From: Brooklawnia sp937867175
GTDB lineage: Bacteria > Actinomycetota > Actinomycetes > Propionibacteriales > Propionibacteriaceae
DNA length: 64,000 nucleotides
Direction of reading: 5' to 3'
Assembly (NCBI GenBank): GCA_036821905.1
Contig: DAISIR010000003.1
Location: 62,001-126,000 of the forward strand
Positions 49,316 through 58,034 of this stretch are shown here, piece by piece. Under the pieces are notes generated by a model. It did no database searches and was not told the origin of the DNA. It worked only from the letters and a program-made list of their open reading frames with translations. The position numbers were made by a program, and so were the translations under genes. Position 1 is the stretch's first letter. Each line of letters starts with the position of its first letter.

Positions 49316-50005
49316 TCAGTCCGAGGTGGCCGACCCGTAGCTGGGCTCGTGGTTCTTCGTCCAGCCGATCACGCGTGCGGTGACCGGCATCAGCGACAGT
49401 TCCACCAGCACCTTCCACAAGAAGCCGAATAGGGCGTAGTTCGCCCACTGCGCGAAGCTGTCGATGCCGATCGCCTGAGCTGCCACCGTGCAGAAGATGA
49501 TGGTGTCGACCGCCTCCCCGGCTCCCGTGGAAGAAATCAACCGCCGGTAGAGCTTTGACTCCTGGTTGCGTCGTTTGCCGGCCCACATGATCAACGAGTT
49601 CACGCTCTGCCCGGCGGCGTAGCCCAGCAGGCTGGCCAGCACCACGATCCAGACCGGGCCCAGCGCGACCTCCAACGCGTGCTGTTTCGCCAATCCGAAC
49701 TCGTCATCGAAGCCGGGCAGCCAGATGATCAGCGCATATACCAGCACCGCGGACAGACTCCCCAAGAAGCCGGTGATGATCGCACGTCTGGCTGCTGGCG
49801 GCCCGTAGACCTCGGTGATCACGTCGCCGAGAATGTAGGCGAGCGGGAACAAGAAGAAGGCGCCATCGGTGATCACCGGTCCGATGACCACACCCTTGGA
49901 AGCGCCGATACTCGACAGAACCACCACCAGCACCATGACGGCCAGCATTGTCGCGAAGTTCCCCGACCCGATGGACGCGTATCGCACTTGGGGCTGTTCG
50001 TTCAC
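49316..50005 (-). CDS. VUT-family queuosine precursor transporter (YhhQ-like)
   Basis: A 229-residue membrane protein with about six helices. Family marks are GVVIGPVITDGAFFLFPLAYILGDVITEVYG and SSTGAGEAVDTIIFCTVA. YhhQ-type proteins import 7-cyano- or 7-aminomethyl-7-deazaguanine for queuosine. The start is GTG at 50005, since TAAACT at 50014-50019 lies 8 nt before it and a longer frame would include this box. It is convergent with the DsbA-type gene. Confidence 0.87.
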   Translation of the reverse strand: MNEQPQVRYASIGSGNFATMLAVMVLVVVLSSIGASKGVVIGPVITDGAFFLFPLAYILGDVITEVYGPPAARRAIITGFLGSLSAVLVYALIIWLPGFDDEFGLAKQHALEVALGPVWIVVLASLLGYAAGQSVNSLIMWAGKRRNQESKLYRRLISSTGAGEAVDTIIFCTVAAQAIGIDSFAQWANYALFGFLWKVLVELSLMPVTARVIGWTKNHEPSYGSATSD

Positions 50006-50013
50006 GGGGGCCC

Positions 50014-50019
50014 AGTTTA
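50014..50019 (-). promoter_or_regulatory. -10 box of the YhhQ-like gene (leaderless)
   Basis: TAAACT on the minus strand, 8 nt before the GTG at 50005. Confidence 0.45.
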
Positions 50020-50058
50020 GGTCCGGCGGCAACCGCCCCCCGGACGTGACCGTGACCG

Positions 50059-50088
50059 TGACCGGCTTCCTTCGGCCTTTGCCGGTCA
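50059..50088 (-). terminator. hairpin downstream of the acyl-CoA synthetase gene
   Basis: TGACCGGC (50059-50066) pairs with GCCGGTCA (50081-50088) with a 14-nt loop, 26 nt after the stop at 50115. A triple GTGACC repeat (50046-50063) overlaps one arm. Confidence 0.5.
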
Positions 50089-50114
50089 GCGTCCGACGAC
50101 AAGAAGGAACCGAG

Positions 50115-51647
50115 TCACGACCTGGCGGCGTAGCGATCCCGCAAGTCCCGCTTCAGGAGCTTGCCGGCAGTGTTCTTGGGCAGTTCGTCCACGAAATGGA
50201 TGTGCTTGGGCACCTTGAACTCGGCGAGGACACCCCGCGCATGCCGAATCAAGGTCGCCTCATCAACACTCGCGCCCTCCTCGCAGACCACCACCGCGAT
50301 ACCGACCTCGACCCGTTTCGGGTCTGGGACCGGAACCACTGCCACCTCACGCACCGCGGGGTGCAGGAACAACGCTTCCTCGACCTCGCGCGAAGAGACC
50401 ACGATGCCACCGGAGTTGATGACGTCCTTCTTGCGATCGACGACGGTTATGAAGCCTTCAGCGTCCACAGAAGCCAGGTCGCCGGAATGGAACCAGCCGC
50501 CGGCGAAGGCCTCCGCCGTCTCCTCCGGCTTGTCCCAGTAGCCCAGGCACAGCTGCGGCGACCGATAGACCACCTCACCGACCTCGCCGGGGGCCACGTC
50601 CACCATGGCGTCATCGACCACACGCATATCGACGAACGGAATCGCCCGCCCGGCCGAAGCAGGACGCTCGTCATGTTCCTCGGGACGAAGCACCGTCGCC
50701 AACGGGCCCATCTCGGACTGGCCGAAACAGTTGTAGAAACCAAGCCCGGGCAGCAGCGCGCGGAGCCGCTGCAAGACCGGCGTGGGCATGATGGAGGCGC
50801 CGTAGAAGGCCTTCTGCAGATTGCTGCCGAGTTCCGGCTGCTTCTCGAGCAGCGCCAGCAAAGCGATCCACACAGTGGGCGCGGCGAAGAACGCGTTGAT
50901 GTCGTGAGCGCCGATCGCCTTGAGCACCCGGGTCGGCGCAGGCACATCAAGCAACCAACTCGTACACCCGAGCATGAGCGAAGTCATCATGAAGACGTGC
51001 ATCTGCGCCGAGTGGTACAGCGGCAGGGCGTGCAACACACGATCAGACGACCGCAGGTCGAGTGCCATCGCGGCCGAGGCGTAATGGTGCACCAGCGCCC
51101 GATGGGTCATCATGGCGCCCTTCGGCACGCTGGTGGTTCCCGAAGTGTAGAGGATCTGCGCCAAGTCATCGTCGCCCACCTCGACAGCCAGTTCAGGTAC
51201 GGGCGTCCGACTGCGCGCCCAGGCAAGCACATCCACCCCATCGTGACCCGACCGCAGCGACCCGGTCGTCTCGGGGGAGAAACCGCAGGCCGCCAGAACC
51301 GGACGCAGCCCCTCGTCCACGAAAACAGCACGGGTACCGGACTGGCGCAGGATGTACTCCAGCTCACGCCCGGTCAAGGCGAAATTCACCGGCACATGAA
51401 CCAAACCAGCCTTGACGACGCCGAACCAGAGCAGCACGTAGGCGTCGGAGTTCTTGCCGAACGCCGCCACCCGGTCACCCTTGCGCAGCCCCAGGTCGAG
51501 CAGCCCCGCCGCCACCCGGGTACTGGCTTCCTCAAGCTGCTGGTAGGTCCAGGTTCGGTCCTCGAAGTGGAGTGCAGGGGCATCAGGTGCGCGTCGCGCG
51601 CTGCGGGTGAGCAGATCGCCGATCGTGCTGCGGGAAATCGCGAGCAT
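50115..51647 (-). CDS. acyl-CoA synthetase (AMP-binding, FadD-like)
   Basis: A 510-residue ANL-superfamily enzyme that activates a carboxylic acid through an acyl-AMP. The ATP loop is ILYTSGTTSVPKGAMMTH, the A5 motif NCFGQSEMGPLATV, the hinge DRKKDVINSGG, and the catalytic Lys is in PKNTAGKLLKRDL. The acid may be a medium- or long-chain fatty acid; the sequence does not settle it. TTAATT lies 7 nt before the ATG. It follows the FHA gene after 87 nt in the same direction but has its own promoter. Confidence 0.9.
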   Translation of the reverse strand: MLAISRSTIGDLLTRSARRAPDAPALHFEDRTWTYQQLEEASTRVAAGLLDLGLRKGDRVAAFGKNSDAYVLLWFGVVKAGLVHVPVNFALTGRELEYILRQSGTRAVFVDEGLRPVLAACGFSPETTGSLRSGHDGVDVLAWARSRTPVPELAVEVGDDDLAQILYTSGTTSVPKGAMMTHRALVHHYASAAMALDLRSSDRVLHALPLYHSAQMHVFMMTSLMLGCTSWLLDVPAPTRVLKAIGAHDINAFFAAPTVWIALLALLEKQPELGSNLQKAFYGASIMPTPVLQRLRALLPGLGFYNCFGQSEMGPLATVLRPEEHDERPASAGRAIPFVDMRVVDDAMVDVAPGEVGEVVYRSPQLCLGYWDKPEETAEAFAGGWFHSGDLASVDAEGFITVVDRKKDVINSGGIVVSSREVEEALFLHPAVREVAVVPVPDPKRVEVGIAVVVCEEGASVDEATLIRHARGVLAEFKVPKHIHFVDELPKNTAGKLLKRDLRDRYAARS

Positions 51648-51734
51648 CTGCCCAAATTAACAGACCGCGAGCAGCACGACGGCGAGCATTCGCAATGGGC
51701 AGGCCCGTCGGGCCCCTTCAGATCGCTAGGTGCC

Positions 51735-52898
51735 TCACAGCTCGGCCTCCTGCATCAGCGCAGGACGTACCACGATCCGTGTCCAGGACCCCACGTAGAT
51801 TCGGTCGTGCGGGCCGAGTTCCACCCGCCCCGAGATCGGTGCGGTCGGCAACGGTCGATCGACCTGGCCGATGTAGGTGCCATTGGACGAGCCCAGGTCT
51901 TCGAGGAACCAACGGATGCCATCGGTGGTCAGCACCGCTTGCCGGCGACTCACCCCGGTGTCGGTGACGCAGTCGAGGTCGGGACGACCGCTCGCCGAGG
52001 TACGCCCGATGACGATCGTCGACTTGCGCAGCGATTGGATCAGCGGCTGGCCGGGCGATGGCAGCTGCTCCGGCGCCTGCTGGATGCGGTACCACTCCGG
52101 GTCGATCCAGATCTCCGCCACCCAGCGGGCGGGCCCCGGCGCGGTCGGCAGCACCGATGCGGGGCGGGTGGGCGCCGGTTGCCCGGGATGCGGGCGTCCC
52201 TGTCCCGGCGCGGACCTTGGCTCCTGGGCAGCCAACCGAGGGCCGTCCGGCACCCTCGGAGCCGGCCGCGGCGGCACCACCATCGGGCGCAGATCGCCGG
52301 GATCAGGGACATCCCGCTCGGGCTCCCCCAGCGAAAGCAGATCTGTGTTCGGCGGCCTGGGCGCGGTCGACTGTTGCGGTTGCGGCGCCGGCTCGGCGAC
52401 CAGTGGGCTGTCGGCGACCGCATGGGTCGGCACCTCACCCAGGTCGAAGGTGGTCACCGGGGACGCCGGCGGGGCCTCGACCGACTCGCGCTGCGGCGCG
52501 TCCGGGGAGTCGGCATCGTCTGACTGCTGCTCCCCCGCGGCTGCGGCGGCGCCCTGCGCAGGGGCCTGGCCCACCAGCGCTTCAGCGGCGGGTGGCGGCG
52601 CTTCCGCCGGCCCGGCCTCGCCACCGTCCCGCGCCACACCGCGCGGCAGCGAGCCGGTCAGAAAGTCGTAACCGCAGGTCTCACAGAAGAACGCGTCCAC
52701 CGCGGCGACCGAACCACAGACAGGGCACGGCTGCACGCTGGGCCCCGATGGTGTGGGCGGTGTCGCCGCCACCTGCGGGGCCGGGCTGGGCGGCCAAGCC
52801 GAGTACCCGGCGGGTTGCGGCGATGCCGGCATCGGCGTGCCACAGATCGAGCAGTAGTCGCCGGTCGAGCTCTCATGCCCCTGCGGACACCGTGTCAT
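51735..52898 (-). CDS. FHA-domain protein with N-terminal zinc ribbons
   Basis: A 387-residue protein. Two zinc ribbons come first: CPQGHESSTGDYCSICG at about 4-20 and CPVCG...FFCETCG at about 58-75. A Pro- and Ala-rich linker of some 200 residues follows. The FHA domain at about 290-375 shows IVIGRTSASG, VSRRQAVL and LGSSNGTYI, so it should read phospho-threonine. It is the last gene of the signalling operon, 3 nt after the VWA gene, and is a likely substrate or docking partner of the PknG-like kinase. Confidence 0.85.
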   Translation of the reverse strand: MTRCPQGHESSTGDYCSICGTPMPASPQPAGYSAWPPSPAPQVAATPPTPSGPSVQPCPVCGSVAAVDAFFCETCGYDFLTGSLPRGVARDGGEAGPAEAPPPAAEALVGQAPAQGAAAAAGEQQSDDADSPDAPQRESVEAPPASPVTTFDLGEVPTHAVADSPLVAEPAPQPQQSTAPRPPNTDLLSLGEPERDVPDPGDLRPMVVPPRPAPRVPDGPRLAAQEPRSAPGQGRPHPGQPAPTRPASVLPTAPGPARWVAEIWIDPEWYRIQQAPEQLPSPGQPLIQSLRKSTIVIGRTSASGRPDLDCVTDTGVSRRQAVLTTDGIRWFLEDLGSSNGTYIGQVDRPLPTAPISGRVELGPHDRIYVGSWTRIVVRPALMQEAEL

Positions 52899-52901
52899 AC
52901 C

Positions 52902-54203
52902 TCACTCCTCTGGCTGCTCGGCGTTCGACTGCCGGGTTCTGGTCGTCTTGGTGGACGAAGTGTCAAGCGCCATCTCGTCGGCCTTGCTGACGTTGCGTTT
53001 GAGTCGCACCGTCCCCGAACCCGGATCGACCACATCCACCACCTTGCGCAGCTTCGTGGTCGCCTCCCGGTTGCCCGTCTCGGTCGCCAATTGCACCGCG
53101 CGGCCCAGCTTGCTGGTAGCAGTGGACAGGTCGCCGGCCTGCTTGGCAGCCAGACCCTCCTGGATGGCGGCCGCCAGTTCGGTCTGCCCGGTGTAGTGCG
53201 CCACCTCATTGTTGATCTGCGCAGTCAGATTGTCGTCGTTCGACCAGACGGCCTTGACCATGCCCTGGGTACGCGGCTGGTCGGCCACCACCAGTTGCAC
53301 GCGGGCCGCCAGCTGTTCCTGGCCGACCGCCTTGGCCGGCAGCCGGACCGACACGTGGTAGTCGCGTTCCTCGTCACCCCAGGCGCCGGTCGGGAAGTCG
53401 GCGGTCAACGGGTTCACCGGCTGCCCCTGATTGGTCAGGTCCTCCACGGTGGGCGAGACCTGCCGGACGAAGAGCAACTGCGCGCCCTGCGGCACCCAGA
53501 CCCGCAGGTTCGCCGACGAAACCCCCCGGTTCATTGCGGTTTGCATGATCTTCGCGAACTCGGCAGCCATCATCGACGGCTCGGGGATGATGTCGAGGGT
53601 GCCCATCAGGGCGCGCGAGATCTTCCGCACCTCACTGACCACCCAGTAGGTGCCGACACCGCGGCAGTCGCACTGAAACTGCCCGATACAACCACGTATG
53701 GCGGCGTCCAACTGTTCGGGGGTCTCATGTTCGTCGGCGCCGTCGGTCAGCAGCAGCGCGTGCTTCTGCGCCATCCGGCCCCCCATCGAGTTGAACAGGG
53801 CAAGGGCCAAGGTCAGCCAGCGTCCGATCGCGGTGCCGCCGTCGGCCACCAGTCGGCTGATCGAGTCCTTCGCCTCGCGCCGGGTGCGGGGAGTCATCTG
53901 CACCATGCCGGGCCCCGACTGAACGATCGGGTAGGCAAGGTAGGCCTCGTGGGTGCCCGAGACCACCGCGAAGTAGGTGCCTTCCAGGATGTTGTCCAAA
54001 GCCACCATGGCCGCCTGCCGGGCAGCCATCATCGAACGCTGCCCCATCGACCCAGAGCAGTCGACGATGATGATCTCGCCCGCCGCACCATCCGAGCCCG
54101 CCGCGCCCGCGTCCTGCACCCCGATCCGCACGATTGCGTTGACGTCGGTCCCACCGTCGGGCAGGTGCTCGTTCTGGTACACCGCGGTGGAGAAGAGTGC
54201 CAC
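52902..54203 (-). CDS. VWA-domain protein of the kinase operon
   Basis: A 433-residue protein with a VWA domain at about 40-220 (metal site DCSGSMGQ near 46, later TDGADEHETPEQ) and a C-terminal part rich in beta strands and helices. It has no zinc ribbon or signal peptide. The GTG start at 54203 is chosen because AAGGA lies just before it; the upstream frame adds an untypical 11 residues. It lies between the phosphatase and the FHA gene, 49 nt after the phosphatase. VWA proteins of such loci usually act in metal-dependent protein binding. Confidence 0.82.
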   Translation of the reverse strand: MALFSTAVYQNEHLPDGGTDVNAIVRIGVQDAGAAGSDGAAGEIIIVDCSGSMGQRSMMAARQAAMVALDNILEGTYFAVVSGTHEAYLAYPIVQSGPGMVQMTPRTRREAKDSISRLVADGGTAIGRWLTLALALFNSMGGRMAQKHALLLTDGADEHETPEQLDAAIRGCIGQFQCDCRGVGTYWVVSEVRKISRALMGTLDIIPEPSMMAAEFAKIMQTAMNRGVSSANLRVWVPQGAQLLFVRQVSPTVEDLTNQGQPVNPLTADFPTGAWGDEERDYHVSVRLPAKAVGQEQLAARVQLVVADQPRTQGMVKAVWSNDDNLTAQINNEVAHYTGQTELAAAIQEGLAAKQAGDLSTATSKLGRAVQLATETGNREATTKLRKVVDVVDPGSGTVRLKRNVSKADEMALDTSSTKTTRTRQSNAEQPEE

Positions 54204-54252
54204 GGGGTTGTTCCTTTCGTCCTCGACAGGGCGCAAATCCGCCCCGGCCAGA

Positions 54253-55533
54253 TTAGCCTGCCGGGCTGGGCCCGGCCGTGGCCACCGGACGAGTCCGGGC
54301 GGTGGGGATGTCGATCTCGTATGCGCCCACCTCGGGTGGGCTCACCGGCGACGCGACCGGCGACCGGTCGACACGAGCCAGGGCCGCCGTGATGTTGTCA
54401 TGACCGCCCTGCTCATTGGCCCAGCCGACCAGCGCCCTGGCCAACCGCAGCGGGTCGGCGTCCACAGCCGCGAAATGGCCGACCAGTCGGCCCATCGACA
54501 CCGGGCCGGAAGCGTAATTCCACAGCCCATCGGAACAGACCAGCAGCCAGCCCGACCCCTCCGCCAAGGTGCCGCTCACGTTCGGGTCGATCTGGGGGGC
54601 GTCGCGTCCCAGCCACTTGGTGATGACATGACCATGGATTCCGGTTTCGGCGGCCTCGCGATCCATTCCGGCGTCGATCTGCTCCTGGGCCACCGAGTCA
54701 TCGGTGCTGAGCAGCACGGCCGCGCCATCGTCCGGCAGCCAATAGACCCGACTGTCACCCAACGTGGACGCCAGCAACTGGCGCCCTGACACCAGCCCCA
54801 TCGCCAGCGTGCAGGACGCGGGGCTGATCTCGGTCAGGTCGGAGTTCTCCAGTACCGCCGCATTGGCCACCTCCGCAGCCTCGGTCAGCAGGCGGCGGGT
54901 GCGCGAACCGGGCACCAGATCGGCCAGGTCCCAGTTCCAGTCGACACGGGCGCCCAGGTAGCCGACCGCGGCCTGGGCCGCAGCCAGCGAGGCCACGTCG
55001 GAGTCGGACGACATCGAGACCCCGTCGCAGACCACCAGGACAGCGCGGCCACCGATCTGGGCGGTGCCATCGAGGGCCAGCGCATCCTCGTTGCGCGGAT
55101 GTCTGATGCCTCGATCACTTACCCCGGCGACCCAGTCGGCTGGGTTCTCCTCGAAGTGGTCCCGAATACTGGGCGCCTTGGCGCCGCACATTTCGCAGTA
55201 CCCGTCGAAGTCGATGCTGCCACCACAGCGCGGACAGCTCTGCACCACAGGGGTGAAGGTGCGCACCGGGGCATGGCCGACCGCAGGGCTGGACATCGGG
55301 GTCATCGCCGCCCGTTCCGCGGCGGCATCCTGCTCGGCGCGAGCGGCGAGCGCCAGGTTGGGCTGCCATTGCCTCGCCTCGGTCGACCCGTACAACCTGC
55401 GCGCAGCGCCGGTCGCCGGTTGCACCCAACCGGCCGCACGCTCGGACGCGGCCGGCGGCTGGGCCCAGGTGGTTGGTTCGGCCGGGGCCACGGCAGGCTC
55501 GGTGGGCGGCTGGGGGATGCCCTGGTCGGTCAC
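54253..55533 (-). CDS. PP2C-type protein phosphatase with zinc ribbon
   Basis: A 426-residue phosphatase. A zinc ribbon at about 95-120 (CPRCG...GYCEMCG) precedes the PP2C domain at about 135-400. Metal and catalytic residues are in DRGIRHPRNEDAL, VVCDGVSMSSD, GDSRVYWL, CSDGLWNY and GGHDNITAAL. It should reverse the action of the adjacent kinase. The GTG start at 55533 overlaps the kinase stop (GTGA), with TGGAG upstream; this is preferred to an ATG four codons earlier. No membrane helix is present. Confidence 0.9.
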   Translation of the reverse strand: MTDQGIPQPPTEPAVAPAEPTTWAQPPAASERAAGWVQPATGAARRLYGSTEARQWQPNLALAARAEQDAAAERAAMTPMSSPAVGHAPVRTFTPVVQSCPRCGGSIDFDGYCEMCGAKAPSIRDHFEENPADWVAGVSDRGIRHPRNEDALALDGTAQIGGRAVLVVCDGVSMSSDSDVASLAAAQAAVGYLGARVDWNWDLADLVPGSRTRRLLTEAAEVANAAVLENSDLTEISPASCTLAMGLVSGRQLLASTLGDSRVYWLPDDGAAVLLSTDDSVAQEQIDAGMDREAAETGIHGHVITKWLGRDAPQIDPNVSGTLAEGSGWLLVCSDGLWNYASGPVSMGRLVGHFAAVDADPLRLARALVGWANEQGGHDNITAALARVDRSPVASPVSPPEVGAYEIDIPTARTRPVATAGPSPAG

Positions 55534-58034
55534 AGCAGGCTCCATCTGCGGGTCTGGTCGGCTTGGGTGATGAGCCGTCTGCGTTCCTCGTCGTCCCGCG
55601 ACCACATGGCCAGGTCGCGGTAGACCTTCTCGAGCTTGGGACGCAGATTGCGTTCGGTCGCCGGTTCGCCGGCGAACAGGAAATTGCTGCTCGCCTTGTT
55701 CTGCTTCACCAACTGCAACGCATGCTCCAGCACCTCCACCTCAAGGTTGGCGGCGCTGATCGGGTCGAGGCTGGCTTCGTGAATGGACTCCCAAGCAGAG
55801 GCGAGATCACTCATGCTGCCGCCGTCGCGCTGCAGCAGCAGCTTGGCGTGGGCCTTGCGCGCGTCGGTGTAGCCGCGGCTGGTCGCCGGGACCAGGCTGA
55901 GTGCCGCCAGCGTGCCGTCCTCGTCGCCGCGCGCCAATCGGATGCGGGCCATCGCGAACGCCGAAGAGGTGACGTAGTTCGCATCAGTGCTGGCGCAGAT
56001 CGCAAACAACTCCTCGGCCAAGGCGGGTTGTTCGCCACGCTCGCAGGCCACCGCCAGCGCGAACTTCGGCCCCAGTTCACCCGGCACCTGACCGTAGACG
56101 GTGTTGAACGGCGCCTGCGCCTCGTGCCAGGAGCGGGCCTGCACCGCAGCCAGGCCCTGCATCCAGATCGCCCGCCAATCCCACGGGTCGACCTTGAGCA
56201 ACTCCCTGATCACCTGGGCGGCAGTCCTGCGGTCGCCGATGCCCAGTGCCAGCTCGATCTGGGCCAACATCACCGCAGCGCTACGTTGCGGCGCCCGCTG
56301 CAGGGCGGTCATCCGCTGGCGCGGGTCGTCGAGCGTCAGCGAACCCAGCCAGCTCGACATCGGGTCGGTGGGGTCGGGCAGCAGCCGCGGCAGCTGCGTC
56401 CAATCGAGGCCCTCGCCCGCCGCCAGCGGTGGGCTGAACAAGGTGGACTGATGGGACGCGGTCGCGCCGGTCGACGAACTGCGCGCGACCACCTCGCGCA
56501 TCACCCCCATCGCCTGGACGCGCAGGTCTTCGGCGGTCTGAAAGCGGTCCTCGCGAACCGGCGCGCAGGCCCGCTGCACCAAACGGTAGAACGAGTCGTG
56601 CTCTGCGAACAACGGCATCTTGCTCAGCGGTGGCAGCGAATCGACGAACTCGGTCTGGTAGCCACGGAACTCCGACGACATCACCATCAGGGCTCGTCCC
56701 AGGGTGTAGATATCACTGGCCACCGAGGGACCGAGCTCGGCGACCTCGGGCGCCTGGTAGCCGACGGTGCCGAAGATCGGAGAGGTTCCGTCGCTGATCC
56801 GGCGCACCGCGCCCAGGTCGATCAACTTCACCAAGTCGCCCACCTGCATCAGGTTGTCGGGCTTGAAGTCACAGTAGAGCAGCCCATCATCGTGCAGGTA
56901 GGTGAAGGCCGGCAGGATTTCGATGGTGTAGGCCAGTGCCCAGTCGACCGGCAACGGGTCGTGGTTGCCGCCGTTGGCCTCCTTGCGCTGCTTGAGCAGC
57001 TGGGTGATGGAGCGACCGGGCACGTACTCCATCACGATGTAGCGAGCGTCGTCATGCTGGACGAAGTTGTAGATCTCGACGATCAGTGGGTGCTCGACGG
57101 CCGCCAGGAACTCCTTCTCCGACTTGGCTGCCGCGCTGGCGTCCTCATCGCCGGCGTTGAGCAGGCCCTTCAGTACCACCCAGCGGTCGGAGACGTTGCG
57201 GTCGCGGGCGAGGTAGATCCAGCCCATGCCGCCGTAGGCGAGGGCGCCCTGGACCTCGTACTGGCGGGAGACGAGTTCGCCCGGCGCGATGGCTGGATGG
57301 AAGTTGAAGGGGGTGCCGCATTTGGCGCACTTGCCCTCGATTTCGCCGGGTTTGCCATCGGCGCCGCGTCCGATCGGTTCACCGCAGTTGGGGCAGTCGC
57401 GCCGGGCCTCCGGGACGACCGGGTCGGTCATCATGGCCTTGACCGGGTCGACGGGCGGTGCGGGCGGCACCGTGGTGATGCCCGCACCGATCCGGGTACG
57501 CGGCCGGTGGGCGTCGGAGCGGACCGGCCGTCGGCCGGAGTCCGGGCCGACCAGCGCCGATCCCATCAGTACCGTTCCCAGTTCGGCGGCTGTCGCCGTG
57601 GTGGACAGCGTGGTGCCGAGCAGTTGCGGCGTAGGGGCCGCAGGCTTGGCATCTGGTGGGTTGCCGCAGTAGTTGCAGTAGCCGTCGATGACGGTACCCG
57701 GGCAACCGGGCTGGGGGCAGCGTCCGCCCAGCTTGCCGAGCGTGGCGTGGGGTGCGCCTTCAGCAGGCGCGACCACCGGACGCTGCGCCCGGGCTTGGCC
57801 CGGCCCGCGGGGGGACGGCGTGACCACCTCGCCGGGTTTGCCACTGCGGCTGGCAGCCTGCTTGCGCGAAGCGACGGAACCGGCCCCGGCCGCCGGAGCG
57901 GCTGGGCGGACAGCTGAACTCGGCGATTCCGCGGGCGATTTGGCCTGGTTGACCGATGCTGACGGCGGCATGCCACAGATGTCGCAGTAGCCGTCCACGA
58001 TGGTGCCCGAACAACCGGGCTGGCGGCACTTCAC
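55530..58034 (-). CDS. PknG-like serine/threonine protein kinase
   Basis: An 834-residue soluble kinase. Two zinc ribbons of the form CxxxGCxGTxxDGYCxxCG lie at the N-terminus and near 107, followed by a rubredoxin-like CPNCG...CAKCG at about 215-235, as in PknG. The kinase domain runs from about 250 to 510: ATP lysine in VVLKGLL (about 287), catalytic loop YCDFKPDNLM, and LIDLGAV in place of DFG. The Arg of HRD is missing, as in PknG. Helical TPR-like repeats fill about 560-834. Mycobacterial PknG controls 2-oxoglutarate metabolism through GarA; no GarA gene is seen here. The start overlaps the upstream gene by 4 nt. Confidence 0.92.
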   Translation of the reverse strand: MKCRQPGCSGTIVDGYCDICGMPPSASVNQAKSPAESPSSAVRPAAPAAGAGSVASRKQAASRSGKPGEVVTPSPRGPGQARAQRPVVAPAEGAPHATLGKLGGRCPQPGCPGTVIDGYCNYCGNPPDAKPAAPTPQLLGTTLSTTATAAELGTVLMGSALVGPDSGRRPVRSDAHRPRTRIGAGITTVPPAPPVDPVKAMMTDPVVPEARRDCPNCGEPIGRGADGKPGEIEGKCAKCGTPFNFHPAIAPGELVSRQYEVQGALAYGGMGWIYLARDRNVSDRWVVLKGLLNAGDEDASAAAKSEKEFLAAVEHPLIVEIYNFVQHDDARYIVMEYVPGRSITQLLKQRKEANGGNHDPLPVDWALAYTIEILPAFTYLHDDGLLYCDFKPDNLMQVGDLVKLIDLGAVRRISDGTSPIFGTVGYQAPEVAELGPSVASDIYTLGRALMVMSSEFRGYQTEFVDSLPPLSKMPLFAEHDSFYRLVQRACAPVREDRFQTAEDLRVQAMGVMREVVARSSSTGATASHQSTLFSPPLAAGEGLDWTQLPRLLPDPTDPMSSWLGSLTLDDPRQRMTALQRAPQRSAAVMLAQIELALGIGDRRTAAQVIRELLKVDPWDWRAIWMQGLAAVQARSWHEAQAPFNTVYGQVPGELGPKFALAVACERGEQPALAEELFAICASTDANYVTSSAFAMARIRLARGDEDGTLAALSLVPATSRGYTDARKAHAKLLLQRDGGSMSDLASAWESIHEASLDPISAANLEVEVLEHALQLVKQNKASSNFLFAGEPATERNLRPKLEKVYRDLAMWSRDDEERRRLITQADQTRRWSLL

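Noticed and set aside
49869..52523. 884-codon plus-strand open frame
   Set aside because: It is antisense to the YhhQ-like, acyl-CoA synthetase and FHA genes and has no recognisable feature.
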